Source: Vreelandella neptunia (lineage in GTDB: Bacteria > Pseudomonadota > Gammaproteobacteria > Pseudomonadales > Halomonadaceae). From it: DNA of 64,000 bases. A program made the position numbers and the translations under genes. Under the pieces are notes generated by a model. It was given only the letters and a program-made list of their open reading frames with translations. It ran no database searches and was not told the DNA's origin. The DNA lies in contig NZ_CP140255.1 of assembly GCF_034479615.1 (NCBI RefSeq), positions 496,001 to 560,000 of the forward strand, given 5' to 3'. Within the stretch, counting starts at the first letter, position 1. The number at the start of each line of letters is the position of its first letter. Of the stretch, positions 46,057 through 59,618 are shown one piece after another.

Positions 46057-47208
46057 ATGGACGCCCAGGCGTGGCTGGTGGTCAATGCGTTGCCGGGTAT
46101 GGGGGCGCTGCGTATCGCGCAATTATTAGCCCGTCAGCCGCAGTGGCCGGAAGGGTGGCTGGCAGCGCTGCCCAGTCGTGCAGCCAGCGAGTTGCGCCTG
46201 TGGCTTGAGCATCCCACGCGCAGCCCGTTGCAAAATGTGGTTGATGAGACCCTGGCGTGGCAGCAGAGCGGGCCTAGTCGCCATGTGCTGCATCGCGACC
46301 ACCCCGCCTGGCCTGCACTGTTAAATGAGTTGCCCGACCCGCCCGTAGTGCTCTGGGCCCAGGGAGATCTTAGCGCACTGGAGGGCCCCAAACTTGCCAT
46401 GGTAGGCACCCGACGCCCCACCGGCGAAGGTACCCATAACGCCCAAACCTTCGCTCGCGATCTAGCCCGCCGTGGCTGGTGCGTGGTCAGCGGTATGGCC
46501 TTGGGCGTTGATGGCGTAGCCCAGCGCGCAGCGCTAAATGCCGGTGGACGCACGATCGCTGTACTCGGCTGCGGCGTGGATGTGATCTATCCCGCCTCCC
46601 ACCGTGATCTTCACGAGCAGCTTAGTTCTCTACCCGGTGGCCTAGTGGTGTCGGAACATCCACCAGGTACGCTGGCGCGCCCGGCGTTTTTCCCGCGGCG
46701 CAACCGCATCGTTACCGGTCTCTCGCTCGGTACATTAGTGGTCGAAGCCACCGAAAAAAGCGGTTCGCTGGTCAGTGCACGGCTCACTTTAGAGCAAAAT
46801 CGCGAACTGTTTGTGCTGCCCGGTTCGCTACACAACGTACAGGCCCGCGGCTGTTTGGCACTACTGCGCCAGGGCAGTGCCCATCTAGCCTGTAGCGTCG
46901 ACGATATTATTAGCGACCTTGGCCACTGGGCCAGTGAATTTATCCCGGCCGATGACGCCATGCAGCAAACCTTACTAACGTCTGCAGAAAAACCACCTGA
47001 GCAAGAATCGCTGCCTGATGGCGTGTCTGGCGATAGCTTGCCAGATTCATTATTAGCGTCTTTATCCGCCACGCCAACGCCTATTGATCTCTTGGTACAC
47101 GCCACCGGTGTGACGGTCAGCGACTGCCAGCAGCGCCTGCTGATGCTGGAGTTGGAAGGCTGGGTTGCTCAGCAGGCGGGAGGCTGGGTGCGGCTGCCGC
47201 GGCCATGA
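46057..47208 (+). CDS. dprA: DNA processing protein DprA (Smf)
   Basis: A 383-residue protein. The Rossmann-like core (about 85-295) shows MVGTRRPTGEGTHNAQ, VVSGMALGVDGVAQRAAL and the RNRIVTGLSLGTLVVEA segment. A C-terminal winged-helix (about 325-380) follows a variable linker. DprA loads RecA onto single-stranded DNA taken up during transformation; many non-competent bacteria keep it. AGGAGG precedes the start. Confidence 0.95.
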   Translation: MDAQAWLVVNALPGMGALRIAQLLARQPQWPEGWLAALPSRAASELRLWLEHPTRSPLQNVVDETLAWQQSGPSRHVLHRDHPAWPALLNELPDPPVVLWAQGDLSALEGPKLAMVGTRRPTGEGTHNAQTFARDLARRGWCVVSGMALGVDGVAQRAALNAGGRTIAVLGCGVDVIYPASHRDLHEQLSSLPGGLVVSEHPPGTLARPAFFPRRNRIVTGLSLGTLVVEATEKSGSLVSARLTLEQNRELFVLPGSLHNVQARGCLALLRQGSAHLACSVDDIISDLGHWASEFIPADDAMQQTLLTSAEKPPEQESLPDGVSGDSLPDSLLASLSATPTPIDLLVHATGVTVSDCQQRLLMLELEGWVAQQAGGWVRLPRP

Positions 47209-47251
47209 TAGGATAAAGTCATTAAAGGCCTGTTAGCCGTGAGGAGAGAGC

Positions 47252-49648
<2,397 letters not shown>

Positions 49649-49670
49649 CCGCATCCAGTTAACACAACTT

Positions 49671-49709
49671 AAAAAGCGGGGGCGGATACCGTATCCGCCC
49701 CCGCTTTTT
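49671..49709. terminator. Strong bidirectional rho-independent terminator
   Basis: A near-perfect palindrome with arms AAAAAGCGGGGGCGGATAC and GTATCCGCCCCCGCTTTTT around a single C. It ends the dprA-aroE unit and the convergent small membrane protein gene. Confidence 0.93.
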
Positions 49710-49730
49710 ATGTGTGCCGCTAATAACGCT

Positions 49731-49991
49731 TTACTTAGCGCGCTTGACGTACAAACCCACCATGCACATTACCAGCCCCACCACCGAGAGCAGCATGCCG
49801 CCATTGACTAACAGCGGCGAGCGCTGCAGCCAGGAGACGAACGGTTGCGGTGCGTCTCTACAAACACTCTCAATATAGTCCCAATGGCCGCCATCAAGCT
49901 GACAAGCACGGACGTCGTTGAGCTCCCAGAAATACACACCCATCAGCACAAACAGCGGCAGCACTAGCAGCAGTAAACCTAACTTGATCAT
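49731..49991 (-). CDS. Small two-helix membrane protein, unknown function
   Basis: An 86-residue protein. Two hydrophobic segments (about 3-22 and 60-80) flank a loop with two cysteines (RACQLDGGHWDYIESVCRDA), which would form a periplasmic disulfide if both ends face the cytoplasm. I do not recognise the family. It lies 17 bases downstream of the M48 protease gene on the same strand. Confidence 0.7.
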   Translation of the reverse strand: MIKLGLLLLVLPLFVLMGVYFWELNDVRACQLDGGHWDYIESVCRDAPQPFVSWLQRSPLLVNGGMLLSVVGLVMCMVGLYVKRAK

Positions 49992-50008
49992 CTAAACCTC
50001 AAGAGCCG

Positions 50009-50812
50009 TTAAGGGCGTGGGCAGTTGGGGGTGCGACCATTGCTGCGTGCTTGTTGGTAGCGTGCCAGGGCATGATCCATATTGGCTTGCAGGCCTTCAA
50101 TGCGCTGGCCTTGGCCAGGGTGAGTCGACATCCACTCGGGGGGCGCACCGCCACCTGTGGCCGCCTGCATATTTTCCCAAAGGGTCACGCTTTCACGGGG
50201 ATTGAAACCGGCTTGGGCCATAAGATCCAGGCCAATCACGTCAGCTTCGCTCTCATGAGCCCGGGAAAAAGGCAGTACGATGCCGTACTGCGCGCCCATG
50301 CCGAGCACGCCCATGAGTTGCTGGCCACCGGCAGACTGCATGCCCGAGGTGCTGGAAATTACCGACAGGCCTAACGAGGTGGCGCTCTCGGTTGAGGCGC
50401 GCTCATTGGCATGGTTGGCCAGTACGTGACCAATTTCGTGGCCGATAACGGAAGCAAGCTGATCCTGATTTGTAGCAATATCCAGCATACCGGTATTCAC
50501 GCCCATATAGCCGCCGGGAAGCGCGAAGGCGTTGGGCTGTTCGGACTCAAACACGCGGATTTGCCAATCTAGCTGTTGCTGCTGGGCGGGGAGCTCCGCC
50601 ACGATGGCATCGGCAATACACTGGACATAGCGATGACTGGCTTGGCCGGCGGTAGGCAGTTTCTGCTGATATTGAGTGAACGCCTGGCGGCCCATCTCAT
50701 TGAGTTCGCTATCGGAGAGCAACAGTAGTTGCGAGCGTCCGGTAGGCGAGGTGGAGCAAGCGGCGATGGACGCGCATAGCGCGGTAATAGCAAGGGGGCG
50801 AAGCCAGCGCAT
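50009..50812 (-). CDS. M48-family periplasmic metallopeptidase lipoprotein
   Basis: A 267-residue protein. The first 19 residues are a lipoprotein signal ending CASIAACSTSPTG. ASVIGHEIGHVLANHANERA carries the HExxH zinc site, and the third ligand Glu is in RAHESEADVIGLDLMAQAGF. M48 proteases of this type (LoiP, BepA relatives) act in outer-membrane quality control. The following small membrane protein may be co-transcribed. Confidence 0.9.
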   Translation of the reverse strand: MRWLRPLAITALCASIAACSTSPTGRSQLLLLSDSELNEMGRQAFTQYQQKLPTAGQASHRYVQCIADAIVAELPAQQQQLDWQIRVFESEQPNAFALPGGYMGVNTGMLDIATNQDQLASVIGHEIGHVLANHANERASTESATSLGLSVISSTSGMQSAGGQQLMGVLGMGAQYGIVLPFSRAHESEADVIGLDLMAQAGFNPRESVTLWENMQAATGGGAPPEWMSTHPGQGQRIEGLQANMDHALARYQQARSNGRTPNCPRP

Positions 50813-50990
50813 GAGACGGTTTCCTTATAGACGAATGGGTTTCTTGGACACAAGATAACCGCTGATAGCAGTAAATCAATCCCCCATCATAACCCACCTA
50901 GAGGGTGAGTATGGATGCTGAATTAACCATCCTTTTCTGACCCAATGCTAGGCACCAGACCGTTGGCTGCGAGCTCCTAGACATAACCCT

Positions 50991-51605
50991 TCAGCGCTGG
51001 GGTACTAACTGCCCATCGGCGCCTACATTGAGGCGAATAGTGGGCGTCAACAAACCGGCAGGTAACCGCATACCTAAACCGCGCAGATCCCCTGGTGTGA
51101 TGGCCAGTTGACTGCCGGGCGGTAGCTCGCCTTGGGACGCCAACTGACTGGCAAGTTCCAGCATGGGGGCCATGCGTTGGGTGTCGGTGGCGAGGACATC
51201 AAAGGCAACCGGTAGGCGTAAGTTAGCATCATCACCAGAGGTCAGCGTGACGTCCTGCTCATAGTTCCCCTGCACAGGGTCAATGCCCGGCATATCCAGC
51301 GCCCAGCGAAAGCCTGACATCTCCACCGGTGGCATACCTGCGGGTAAGCCCAGCCCCATGGCAATGGTGGCCTGAACGGGCAGACTGCCCGCGCCGAGGC
51401 TAGACGCAATCAGGCTGGTTAGATCACTTGTATCTAGCCCCGCATTGATACTGTAAGGCCCAATGCGAACATCCTCGACCCCCAGGGAGGTTACTGCCAA
51501 ACGAAACGCAAACAGGCCGGTTTGGGGGAGGGCGAGACAACCCGTGAGTAGGCTGGCAAAGCCAAACAGAGTCAGCCATCGCCAATAGCGAGCAATATAA
51601 AGCAT
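50991..51605 (-). CDS. Putative outer-membrane lipoprotein, unknown function
   Basis: About 204 residues. The start at 51605 has AAGGGGA 5 bases before it and gives a lipoprotein signal ending LLTGC; the frame opens earlier, but that would spoil the signal. The mature protein alternates short strands (VTSLGVEDVRIGPYSINAGL) and resembles LEA-like or DUF-type beta-sandwich lipoproteins, but I cannot name the family. It stands after der as a separate unit. Confidence 0.65.
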   Translation of the reverse strand: MLYIARYWRWLTLFGFASLLTGCLALPQTGLFAFRLAVTSLGVEDVRIGPYSINAGLDTSDLTSLIASSLGAGSLPVQATIAMGLGLPAGMPPVEMSGFRWALDMPGIDPVQGNYEQDVTLTSGDDANLRLPVAFDVLATDTQRMAPMLELASQLASQGELPPGSQLAITPGDLRGLGMRLPAGLLTPTIRLNVGADGQLVPQR

Positions 51606-51774
51606 AAGAGTCCCCTTCAATAGGGCGTAAGTAAGTAGTGGGGTAGCAATGCTAAGAGTAAGGTGTTGTTGCGCACTTACTAGGTTCAGGCTAATAAGCG
51701 CGGCTATTTGAGGGCTGAAGCCATATTCTGTCAAGACAATTTGCGTGTTCAGGTGCTTATTGAAGGCTAGAACC

Positions 51775-51804
51775 AAAACGCCCGCTTGGCGATGCAAACG
51801 GGCG
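51775..51804 (-). terminator. Rho-independent terminator after der
   Basis: On the minus strand CGCCCGTTTG pairs with CAAGCGGGCG (one G-T pair) over a 6-base loop and is followed by TTTT. It closes the long leftward unit ending in der. Confidence 0.75.
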
Positions 51805-51830
51805 GGTTCAAAAGGCAGCTACTAAAATGA

Positions 51831-53234
51831 TTAGCGACGGCTTTTGCGCGCCTCTTTGGTGCGGTTAAGCTCGCGCTTTTTGGCCTTCTCTTTGTCGCTG
51901 GCGCCCGCCATGTCATCAAACGGGTTACTGCCGGAGCGAAACTCAAAGCGAATCGGCGTGCCGCGCACCTTGAGCACCTTGCGGAAAGTGTTGGTCAAAT
52001 AGCGGCGGTAGGCTTCGGGTAGCGACTCGGTTTGGTTGCCGTGGACGACGATAATCGGCGGGTTGCTTCCACCCTGGTGAGCCATACGCAGCTTGATACG
52101 CCGTCCGTGCACCATCGGCGGTGGGTTTTGGCTGACCGCGTCCTGGAGCAGGGTGGTGAGGCGGTTGGTCGACCAGTGGGCGTTAGCGGCGTCAAAGGCG
52201 CGATCAATCGAGGGGTAGAGATCACCCACCGCCGTGCCGTGCAGGGCAGAGATAAAGTGCAGTTCGGCATAATCCGCAAAGCCTAGGCGGCGCTTCACTT
52301 CAGTGCGCATTTTATCCTTGGCTTCGGTCTCCAGGCCGTCCCACTTGTTGACTGCCAGCACCAGTGCACGACCGGTGGTCAACACATAGTCCAGCAGGTG
52401 CAAGTCCTGCTCCACCAGGCCGCTGGAGCCATCCAGTACCATGATTACCACATGGGACTCTTTGATCGCATCCAGGGTCTTGATGATGGAAAATTTCTCG
52501 GCGATTTCGCGCACGTTCTTGCGCCGCCTAATACCCGCGGTGTCAATCAGTACATAGGGCTTGCCGCGGCGCTCAAAAGGAATCTCGATGGCATCGCGGG
52601 TGGTGCCCGCTTCATCAAACACGACGACCCGATCTTCGCCTAGCAGGCGATTGACCAGGGTCGATTTTCCCACGTTGGGGCGGCCAATCACGCCGATGCG
52701 AACGCCTTTGCTGCCGGTGTCGGCAGGAATGCTGGCGTCACGCTCGGGAAACGGTTCGAGTACCACATCAATCAGGGTGGAAACGTTGCGCCCGTGGGCG
52801 GCAGCAATCGGCCAGGGATCGCCGAGGCCGAGCGACCAGAAGTCGCCCATGGCCGAATGCTCTTCCAGCCCATCGGTTTTATTCACCACCAGCCAGGTTT
52901 TTTTCTGATTGACCCGCAGGTGGTTGGCAATCGCCTGGTCAGCGGCGATAAGGCCGGCGCGAGCGTCGACCATAAACAGCACAATATCGGCTTCATCAAT
53001 GGCGGCGAGTGACTGCTCCGCCATGGCAGCGTCGATGCCTTCTTCGTCACCGCTGATACCGCCGGTATCAATCACGGTATAGACCTTATCGCCCAGCATG
53101 CCATTACCGTACTTACGGTCGCGGGTGAGGCCAGGAAAGTCGGCCACCAGTGCATCACGCGAGCGCGTTAGGCGGTTAAACAACGTCGATTTGCCCACAT
53201 TGGGGCGACCGACTAAAGCAATGACGGGTGTCAT
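51831..53234 (-). CDS. der: Ribosome biogenesis GTPase Der (EngA)
   Basis: A 467-residue protein with two tandem GTPase domains: [19 protein letters not shown] at the start and [19 protein letters not shown] near residue 187, each with its NKxD box (NKTD and NKWD). A KH-like domain fills about 355-440, and a basic tail follows. Der helps mature the 50S subunit. It overlaps bamB by four bases. Confidence 0.97.
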   Translation of the reverse strand: MTPVIALVGRPNVGKSTLFNRLTRSRDALVADFPGLTRDRKYGNGMLGDKVYTVIDTGGISGDEEGIDAAMAEQSLAAIDEADIVLFMVDARAGLIAADQAIANHLRVNQKKTWLVVNKTDGLEEHSAMGDFWSLGLGDPWPIAAAHGRNVSTLIDVVLEPFPERDASIPADTGSKGVRIGVIGRPNVGKSTLVNRLLGEDRVVVFDEAGTTRDAIEIPFERRGKPYVLIDTAGIRRRKNVREIAEKFSIIKTLDAIKESHVVIMVLDGSSGLVEQDLHLLDYVLTTGRALVLAVNKWDGLETEAKDKMRTEVKRRLGFADYAELHFISALHGTAVGDLYPSIDRAFDAANAHWSTNRLTTLLQDAVSQNPPPMVHGRRIKLRMAHQGGSNPPIIVVHGNQTESLPEAYRRYLTNTFRKVLKVRGTPIRFEFRSGSNPFDDMAGASDKEKAKKRELNRTKEARKSRR

Positions 53235-54400
53235 GGAGTTACTTCCAGGGTTTCCAGGCGACCATTGTTGGCCTGGACATGAATGGTGCTGCCTTCAGTG
53301 ACCGGGCGTACGCTGATGCCCGAGCTGTGCACGCGAGTGCGACCCACGATATCGCCTTCGCGAGCGTCGATCAGGTGAAGATAACCGTCAAAATCGCCGA
53401 ATACTAAACGCCCATCGGCGAAGGCGGGGGCGGTTAACCAACGATCTTCTAAATCGTCGTTGCGCCAAATTTCGCGGCCGCTGTTAGCGTCGAGGGCGAC
53501 GACTTGGCTGTCATCGGTGACCACAAACAGAAAGTCGCCGACCAGAATCGGGGTATGGCGGCTGGAGAGATCCGCTTCCCAAAGTACGTCGCCTTGGGTT
53601 GCTTCCAGCGCCACCACCCGGCCGTTATAGCTGGTCACAAACAGGCGGCCATCGGGGCTGATGACCGGCTGGCCAGAAAGATCCACCAGGCGTTCCACTT
53701 CGCTACGCCCTTGGGGAGTGGCAATCTGCATTTCCCATAGCGGCTGCCCGCTACGGTTATCCAGGGTGGCCAGACGGCCATTGGCTAGGCCAACAAAGCT
53801 GACTGGATCAATGACCATTGGCGTGCCGGTGCCGCGCAGGGTGAGTGACGGCTGCGAACTGGTGTATACCCAGCGTTCTGCACCCGTGGCGCGATCCAAA
53901 GCCGTGACACGGCCATCGACACTTTGCACAATCAGCAACTGCCGGTTGGCCTGGGGCGCGGCCAGCACTTCGCTGGATACCCGCGAACGCCACTCTTCGC
54001 TGCCGTCACCTTGATCCAACGCGATCACTTCGCCGTTGCCAGTGGCCAGATAGACCTGACCGGCAATCGCCGTTAGCGCGCTGGAAATAGTCGTATCAAG
54101 GTCGATTTCCCACTTGACGTCGCCGCTATTGGCATCCATCGCCATTACCACGCCCTCGACATCGGCTGCAAACACGGTGTCGCCTTCACGGGAAGGCGCG
54201 ATGGGGTAACGGGCATGGCCCAGGCCATCGCCCACTTTGCGATCCCATTGGGTCTCTAGCGAAGAGGTTTCGTCGAAGCTACGCAGCTCTTTGGGCGTAT
54301 AAGCTGGCTCACCTTTACTAGCGCAACCGACTAGCAGTGCCAGCGACAGCGCGCCTAAACTTGCGCGTACTAGCTGTTTTGTTGGGATACCAAACGTCAT
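53231..54400 (-). CDS. bamB: Outer-membrane assembly lipoprotein BamB
   Basis: A 389-residue lipoprotein, lipobox LALLVGC, built of PQQ-like repeats that form an eight-blade propeller (repeated patterns such as [20 protein letters not shown]). It supports BamA in inserting outer-membrane proteins. It overlaps yfgM and der by four bases each, as is common in gammaproteobacteria. Confidence 0.94.
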   Translation of the reverse strand: MTFGIPTKQLVRASLGALSLALLVGCASKGEPAYTPKELRSFDETSSLETQWDRKVGDGLGHARYPIAPSREGDTVFAADVEGVVMAMDANSGDVKWEIDLDTTISSALTAIAGQVYLATGNGEVIALDQGDGSEEWRSRVSSEVLAAPQANRQLLIVQSVDGRVTALDRATGAERWVYTSSQPSLTLRGTGTPMVIDPVSFVGLANGRLATLDNRSGQPLWEMQIATPQGRSEVERLVDLSGQPVISPDGRLFVTSYNGRVVALEATQGDVLWEADLSSRHTPILVGDFLFVVTDDSQVVALDANSGREIWRNDDLEDRWLTAPAFADGRLVFGDFDGYLHLIDAREGDIVGRTRVHSSGISVRPVTEGSTIHVQANNGRLETLEVTP

Positions 54401-55098
54401 TGTGTCGCCTCCTCAGCGCTGAGATCGTCAAGCTTGAACTGCACGCCGTAAAGCGGCTGGTCTTGGGTTTGTGACACTTCCAACGCCGTTTCCCAAGCAT
54501 CGCGGGCTGCATCAGTGTTGCCTTGAGCGGCGAACGCATCGCCGCGTACGTTAGCACGCTGTGCTGCCAGGGCGTCAGTAATTGGCTCATCCAGCAGCGC
54601 ATGCGCCTGTGTGGGATTGCCGTCGGCAAGCTCAACACGCGCTAAGCGAAGCCACGCCAGGCTTTGCACATAGCGGCGCGAGGAGTCGGCTGCGCTTTCC
54701 AGTGCGGTACGTGCTGCTTCCAAGTCGCCTTGCTGAACAGCCAAGCGGGCGTCGAGCAGAAGGGCGAGTTCGGCGTAGAGCGTATCGCCATGCTCGTTGG
54801 TCAGCTCGCTGACCATTTCCCGCGCGCTTGCTAGTTGCTCCTCGTTAAGCTCGTTGCCAGCGGTCATATTAACCAGCTGCTGATAGCGCATGGAGGCCGC
54901 TTCAGCTTGGCCCTGTTGATAGTTCTGCCAGGCATTCCAGCCGAATACTCCAGCCGCCGCCAGAACAGCGCCTGCAATCAACGACATGCCGTTCTCTTTC
55001 CACCAGCGCTTAACGGCGTCTAGCTGCTCTTCTTCGCTTCTCAGCTCCACCACGGGCGGGCTCCTTTCTTCTAAAGTCGTATGTTTAGACCGTCGCAT
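54397..55098 (-). CDS. yfgM: YfgM-type ancillary SecYEG subunit
   Basis: A 233-residue protein: a short cytoplasmic start (VELRSEEEQLDAVKRWWKEN), one membrane helix (LIAGAVLAAAGVFGWNAW, about 38-56) and a periplasmic TPR domain (about 80-230). YfgM works with the chaperone PpiD at the Sec translocon. The position between hisS and bamB is standard. Confidence 0.9.
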   Translation of the reverse strand: MRRSKHTTLEERSPPVVELRSEEEQLDAVKRWWKENGMSLIAGAVLAAAGVFGWNAWQNYQQGQAEAASMRYQQLVNMTAGNELNEEQLASAREMVSELTNEHGDTLYAELALLLDARLAVQQGDLEAARTALESAADSSRRYVQSLAWLRLARVELADGNPTQAHALLDEPITDALAAQRANVRGDAFAAQGNTDAARDAWETALEVSQTQDQPLYGVQFKLDDLSAEEATQ

Positions 55099-55120
55099 GC
55101 AAGCAGGCTGCCTGCAGGGC

Positions 55121-56422
55121 TTATGCGTTAGCCGTTAAAAGCTCGCCCAGCGTGCGGCCTAATGCGGCTTGAGGAACGCTTTGCTGTTCGCGGTCATCGC
55201 GCAGAAACTTGACCGTTGCCGACCGCGCTGCGATTTCATCTTCACCGATCAGTATGGCTATCGTAGCAGCGCTCTTGTCGGCTTTTTTGATTCGGCTTTT
55301 AAAGCTGCCGCCGCCGCAATGAAGCTGCAGACGCAGTTCAGGCAGCTCGCCACGCAGTTGCTCGGCCAGGGTAATGGCTGCTGTGGTGGCGCTATCATCC
55401 ATGGGCAGTAAATAGACATCGCAGCCGCCAAGGGCGTTCTCAGGGATCAGCTCAAGCGTTTCGAGCAGTAGAATCAGCCGCTCAATGCCCATGGCAAAGC
55501 CCACCGCTGGGGTAGGCTTGCCGCCCAGCTGTTCGACCAGGCCGTCGTAGCGTCCGCCGGCACATACGGTGCCCTGGCTGCCCAGCGCAGTCGTGGTCCA
55601 CTCGAACACGGTACGGCAGTAGTAGTCGAGCCCCCGCACTAAGCGCGGGTTGATCACATAGGCAATGCCTGCTGCTTCAAGCATTCTGGTGAGCTGCTCA
55701 AAGTGTTCCTGGGATTCGGCATCCAGGTGATCCATCAACTGCGGCGCGCCGTCGAGCATCTCAGCCATGGCCGGATTTTTGGAGTCGAGAATACGCAGCG
55801 GGTTGCTGGTCAAACGGCGCTTGGAGTCTTCATCGAGGACGTCTAGGTGCTGCTCAAAGTAGGCCACCAGCGTATCCCGGTAGGCTGCCCGCGCCTCAGA
55901 CGAACCCAGTGAGTTGAGCTCCAGGGTGACGTGCTCCATCAAGCCGAGTTCTTGCCATAGGCGTGCCGAAAGCAGGATCACCTCGGCGTCGATATCCGGG
56001 CCATCAAAACCGAAGGTCTCGACGCCGATCTGGTGGAACTGGCGGTAGCGGCCTTTTTGCGGACGCTCATAGCGAAACATCGGCCCCTGGTACCACAACC
56101 GCTGAGTTTGGTTATACAGCAGGCCGTGCTCCATGGCCGCGCGCACGCAGCTTGCGGTGCCTTCGGGGCGTAGAGTCAAACTCTCGCTGTTGCGATCGTC
56201 GAAGGTGTACATCTCTTTTTCGACGATATCGGTAACTTCACCGATAGAGCGTGCAAACAGCGCGGTTTGCTCAACGATAGGCGTGCGGATTTCATTAAAG
56301 CCGTAACGCAGCATTAGCTGGCGTACTTTGGCTTCAAAAAATTGCCAGCGTGGGCTGTCGCTGGGCAGTAGGTCGTTCATACCACGAATGGCTTGAATTT
56401 TTTTAACGGCGGACTTGCTCAA
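55121..56422 (-). CDS. hisS: Histidyl-tRNA synthetase
   Basis: A 433-residue class II synthetase. Motif 2 is visible in [39 protein letters not shown] contacts ATP, and the histidine loop [15 protein letters not shown] and [20 protein letters not shown] are characteristic. The last 95 or so residues form the anticodon-binding domain. Confidence 0.97.
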   Translation of the reverse strand: MSKSAVKKIQAIRGMNDLLPSDSPRWQFFEAKVRQLMLRYGFNEIRTPIVEQTALFARSIGEVTDIVEKEMYTFDDRNSESLTLRPEGTASCVRAAMEHGLLYNQTQRLWYQGPMFRYERPQKGRYRQFHQIGVETFGFDGPDIDAEVILLSARLWQELGLMEHVTLELNSLGSSEARAAYRDTLVAYFEQHLDVLDEDSKRRLTSNPLRILDSKNPAMAEMLDGAPQLMDHLDAESQEHFEQLTRMLEAAGIAYVINPRLVRGLDYYCRTVFEWTTTALGSQGTVCAGGRYDGLVEQLGGKPTPAVGFAMGIERLILLLETLELIPENALGGCDVYLLPMDDSATTAAITLAEQLRGELPELRLQLHCGGGSFKSRIKKADKSAATIAILIGEDEIAARSATVKFLRDDREQQSVPQAALGRTLGELLTANA

Positions 56423-56483
56423 AGAAAACTCCTTATTCTGCCATCAGGCGTGGTTCACCCAGGCTGGCAGCCAGCCCCAGCGG

Positions 56484-57611
56484 TTAAACGCTGCGGGCAA
56501 TCATATCGTCTTGCTGCTGCTGTTTTTCGCGCACTTTTTCGCGAATCAGCTGCTCCAGGTCATCTACCAAGTGGTCGTTGCGCAGCTTGCTGGCGGGCTT
56601 GCCGTCGATATACACCAGGTTGGCGGGGCTGCCGCCGGTCAGGCCGATATCGGTCTCTTTGGCTTCGCCGGGGCCATTGACCACGCAGCCGATCACCGAG
56701 ACGTTAAGCGGCGTCATCACGTCTTCCAACCGCTCTTCGAGCTGGTTCATGGTGCTAATAACGTCAAAGTTCTGGCGCGAGCAGCTGGGGCAGGCAATAA
56801 AGTTAATACCTTTAGAGCGCAGTTTGAGGCTGCGGAGCATATCAAAGCCGACCTTGATCTCTTCCACCGGGTCTGCCGCCAACGAGACACGGATCGTGTC
56901 ACCGATGCCGTCCATCAGCAGCATGCCCAGACCAATCGATGACTTGACCGTGCCCGAGCGCAGACCACCGGCTTCGGTAATCCCTAAGTGCAGCGGTTGC
57001 TCGATGCGCGCGGCCAGGTCGCGATAGGCGGCCACGGCCATAAACACATCCGAGGCTTTGACGCTGACTTTGAAGTCGGGGAAGTCGAGCCGATCCAGGT
57101 AATCAATATGGCGCATGGCGGACTCCACCAATGCCGCCGGGGTAGGCTCGCCATACTTCTTCTGCAGGTCTTTTTCCAACGACCCTGCGTTGACACCAAT
57201 CCGGATCGGAATGCCATGGTCGCGGGCGGCGCTAACCACCGCGCGTACGCGGTCTTCACGGCCGATGTTGCCTGGATTGATGCGCAGGCAGTCGACGCCG
57301 AGTTCGGCGACACGTAGGGCTATTTTGTAATCAAAATGGATATCGGCAACGAGCGGTACATTGACGAGTTTTTTGATCTGACCAAAGGTTTCGGCGGCGT
57401 CCATATCGGGTACTGAAACGCGCACGATATCCGCACCGGCTTTTTCCAACTGCTGGATCTGGGCCACGGTCGCGGCGACATCCAGGGTGTTGGTATTGGT
57501 CATGCTTTGAACGGCAATGGGGGCATCACCGCCCACCGCGACGTTTCCAACCTGAATCTGGCGGGAATGGCGGCGCTTTATCGGAGAAGGGGCGTGCATA
57601 AGACGGGTCAC
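56484..57611 (-). CDS. ispG: 4-hydroxy-3-methylbut-2-enyl diphosphate synthase
   Basis: A 375-residue iron-sulfur enzyme of the MEP isoprenoid pathway. [16 protein letters not shown] and [20 protein letters not shown] carry the three cluster cysteines. It overlaps rodZ by four bases. Cluster assembly genes lie 5 kb away in the same block. Confidence 0.96.
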   Translation of the reverse strand: MTRLMHAPSPIKRRHSRQIQVGNVAVGGDAPIAVQSMTNTNTLDVAATVAQIQQLEKAGADIVRVSVPDMDAAETFGQIKKLVNVPLVADIHFDYKIALRVAELGVDCLRINPGNIGREDRVRAVVSAARDHGIPIRIGVNAGSLEKDLQKKYGEPTPAALVESAMRHIDYLDRLDFPDFKVSVKASDVFMAVAAYRDLAARIEQPLHLGITEAGGLRSGTVKSSIGLGMLLMDGIGDTIRVSLAADPVEEIKVGFDMLRSLKLRSKGINFIACPSCSRQNFDVISTMNQLEERLEDVMTPLNVSVIGCVVNGPGEAKETDIGLTGGSPANLVYIDGKPASKLRNDHLVDDLEQLIREKVREKQQQQDDMIARSV

Positions 57612-58645
57612 TCTCCCAAGGTGAATCGGGCAACATTGTTGGCGCCTGCGCGGGCGGGAAGGTCAACTTCCTCGCCTTGGTAGCGCAGCTCGACGCCGGT
57701 GGCATTGCCTACGGTTAAGCGAAACGGGGGCTCGCCTTCGACGGTTGTCGAGGTGCCGGGCGTTTGCAGGCCAACGAAGACGCGCTGGTTGGTGGCGTCA
57801 AAAATCTCCGTCCACGACTGCTCGTTAAACGTTAGCTCAAGGACGTTGGCATTGGCGGTCTGCTCGGCGGCAGCGGTTTGTTCGCTATCAGTGTCGTTCT
57901 CTTCAACACTGCTTGGCTCAGGCTCGCTCGGCTCATCGCTATCCTCCGCGGTGCTGGCCGTATCGGTGGTGCTATCCAGTGCGGATTCGTCAAGGCCTGT
58001 AATCGCGTCAACATTATCTTGAACGCTGGGCGCTTGTTCTTGCGCAGCCGTCGGTGAAGGCGCGACGTTGGTGCCATTGCTGGGCAACGTCGCGCTTTCA
58101 TCGCCACTGGTGAAGCTTGAATCCGTACTCGCTGCAGTGTCATCGGGCTCACTGGTCGGCTCTGCTGGGGCGGTAGCGGTCTCTTCCGTAGAGGTTGAGC
58201 CAAAGCCCGGTGGCTCGTTGCCACCCCGGCTTTGCCACCACATCACGGTTACAGCGATAAGTCCCACAATTACCAGCAGGGTAACCAGCTTAAACAGCCA
58301 CGCGCCAACCCGGGAGGGCGGCCTCGCCGTAGAGACCGGGGTCACTTTGCGTTCGGTGTCGGTACCGCCACTGCGGGCTTGATAAGCCTCAAGCACTAGC
58401 CGGTCATCCATGCCCAGGTATTTGGCGTAAGAGCGCAGGTAGCCGCGTCGATAAGCGGCGACAGGAATCTCTTGATAGTCATCCTGCTCAAGACCTCCCA
58501 CGACGGCGGGGCGCAGGTTGAGCGCCCGGGCCGCATCGGCAAGCGGAATACCAAGCTGCTCGCGCTGGCGAGCAAGAAGTTCGCCAGGAGAGGCGCTAGT
58601 GCTAGGGCTATCAATGACGTTTTCTTGTGACTGTGTATCGCTCAT
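57608..58645 (-). CDS. rodZ: Cell-shape protein RodZ
   Basis: A 345-residue bitopic protein. The cytoplasmic helix-turn-helix ([20 protein letters not shown], about 24-90) binds MreB. One membrane helix (about 115-137) follows. A long linker (about 140-255) is very rich in Asp, Glu, Ser and Thr, as expected in a halophile periplasm. The C-terminal DUF4115 domain begins near [20 protein letters not shown]. Confidence 0.9.
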   Translation of the reverse strand: MSDTQSQENVIDSPSTSASPGELLARQREQLGIPLADAARALNLRPAVVGGLEQDDYQEIPVAAYRRGYLRSYAKYLGMDDRLVLEAYQARSGGTDTERKVTPVSTARPPSRVGAWLFKLVTLLVIVGLIAVTVMWWQSRGGNEPPGFGSTSTEETATAPAEPTSEPDDTAASTDSSFTSGDESATLPSNGTNVAPSPTAAQEQAPSVQDNVDAITGLDESALDSTTDTASTAEDSDEPSEPEPSSVEENDTDSEQTAAAEQTANANVLELTFNEQSWTEIFDATNQRVFVGLQTPGTSTTVEGEPPFRLTVGNATGVELRYQGEEVDLPARAGANNVARFTLGE

Positions 58646-58692
58646 GGCTGAGCATCCTTCATTAAATAAGCGGTGATCAGGGCGTCAATCAG

Positions 58693-59427
58693 TCAGTCGT
58701 TGCCAAGCAGGCGCTGGTATTCAGCGGCGACGCTATGCTCGCCGCGCTTCTGTGCGATATCAACCGCCATTCTTAGCGCTGCTTGGTCGGGCTCGGCGAG
58801 CTGCAAATAGGTTTGCAGCGGTGCCCAGGCCTGAGAGTAATTGCCCTGCGAATATTCGAGTTCAGCTAACATTAAATAGCCGCGTGAATTACGCGGATCA
58901 ATACTTTGCGCACGCTCCAATCGAGCGCGCGCCTTATCAAATTCTTCCAGCGCCATGTAACACTGCCCTAAATTAGTAAATAGCTGGGCACGGTTGGCGT
59001 ACTGGGCATCCTGTGATGCGGTTTCTAACTGCTCACAGGCGGCATTGAACTGACCCTGACCGTATAAGAACGCCGCATAGTTGTTGCGGGCGCGGGTGAA
59101 GTCAGGTTCGGCATTCACCGCCTGTTGAAAATAGTCGTTGGCAAGTGCACTTTCGCCCTGGCGTTGATAAACCAGTGCCAGTGCTTGCAGCGCTTCTGCA
59201 TGGTGAGGGGCAATTTCAAGTGCCCGATCCAGTGCGTTGAGGGCGCGGGGAAGATTATCGCGCTCTAGATAGGCGACGCCAAGCTGGGTATAGGCTTCTG
59301 CCGCCGCGGGGTTGGCTTGCGGTGTAAGGTTGTTGGACGAGGCACAGCCGGCTAGCCACAAGCTACCGATAAGCACGGTGAGCATGGGCACCCGCGATGG
59401 GTGTTGGCGCCTGCGGTGAGCGATCAT
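58693..59427 (-). CDS. pilW: Type IV pilus biogenesis TPR lipoprotein PilW (PilF)
   Basis: About 244 residues, with a lipoprotein signal ending SLWLAGC and then five or six TPR units (AYTQLGVAYLERDNLPRALN and onward). It pilots the PilQ secretin to the outer membrane. The ATG at 59427 has GAGG 6 bases upstream; an in-frame start nine codons earlier is less likely. The place between rlmN and rodZ is standard. Confidence 0.9.
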   Translation of the reverse strand: MIAHRRRQHPSRVPMLTVLIGSLWLAGCASSNNLTPQANPAAAEAYTQLGVAYLERDNLPRALNALDRALEIAPHHAEALQALALVYQRQGESALANDYFQQAVNAEPDFTRARNNYAAFLYGQGQFNAACEQLETASQDAQYANRAQLFTNLGQCYMALEEFDKARARLERAQSIDPRNSRGYLMLAELEYSQGNYSQAWAPLQTYLQLAEPDQAALRMAVDIAQKRGEHSVAAEYQRLLGND

Positions 59428-59618
59428 GTAAATCCTCGTGTGGTGAACGTCCAACTGCTAGTAAGGCAATACTGACAAACAGCAGTGCTAATCTAAATAA
59501 AAACCGTGACCATCAAAGCGCCGTGCCAAGCGGAAGTCAAGATAAGCCCGGTTTTCTACACTCCCACCTTAGGCTTAGTACGCAAACTGCCTTCGTTCGC
59601 CGACTTTTCGTACAAACC

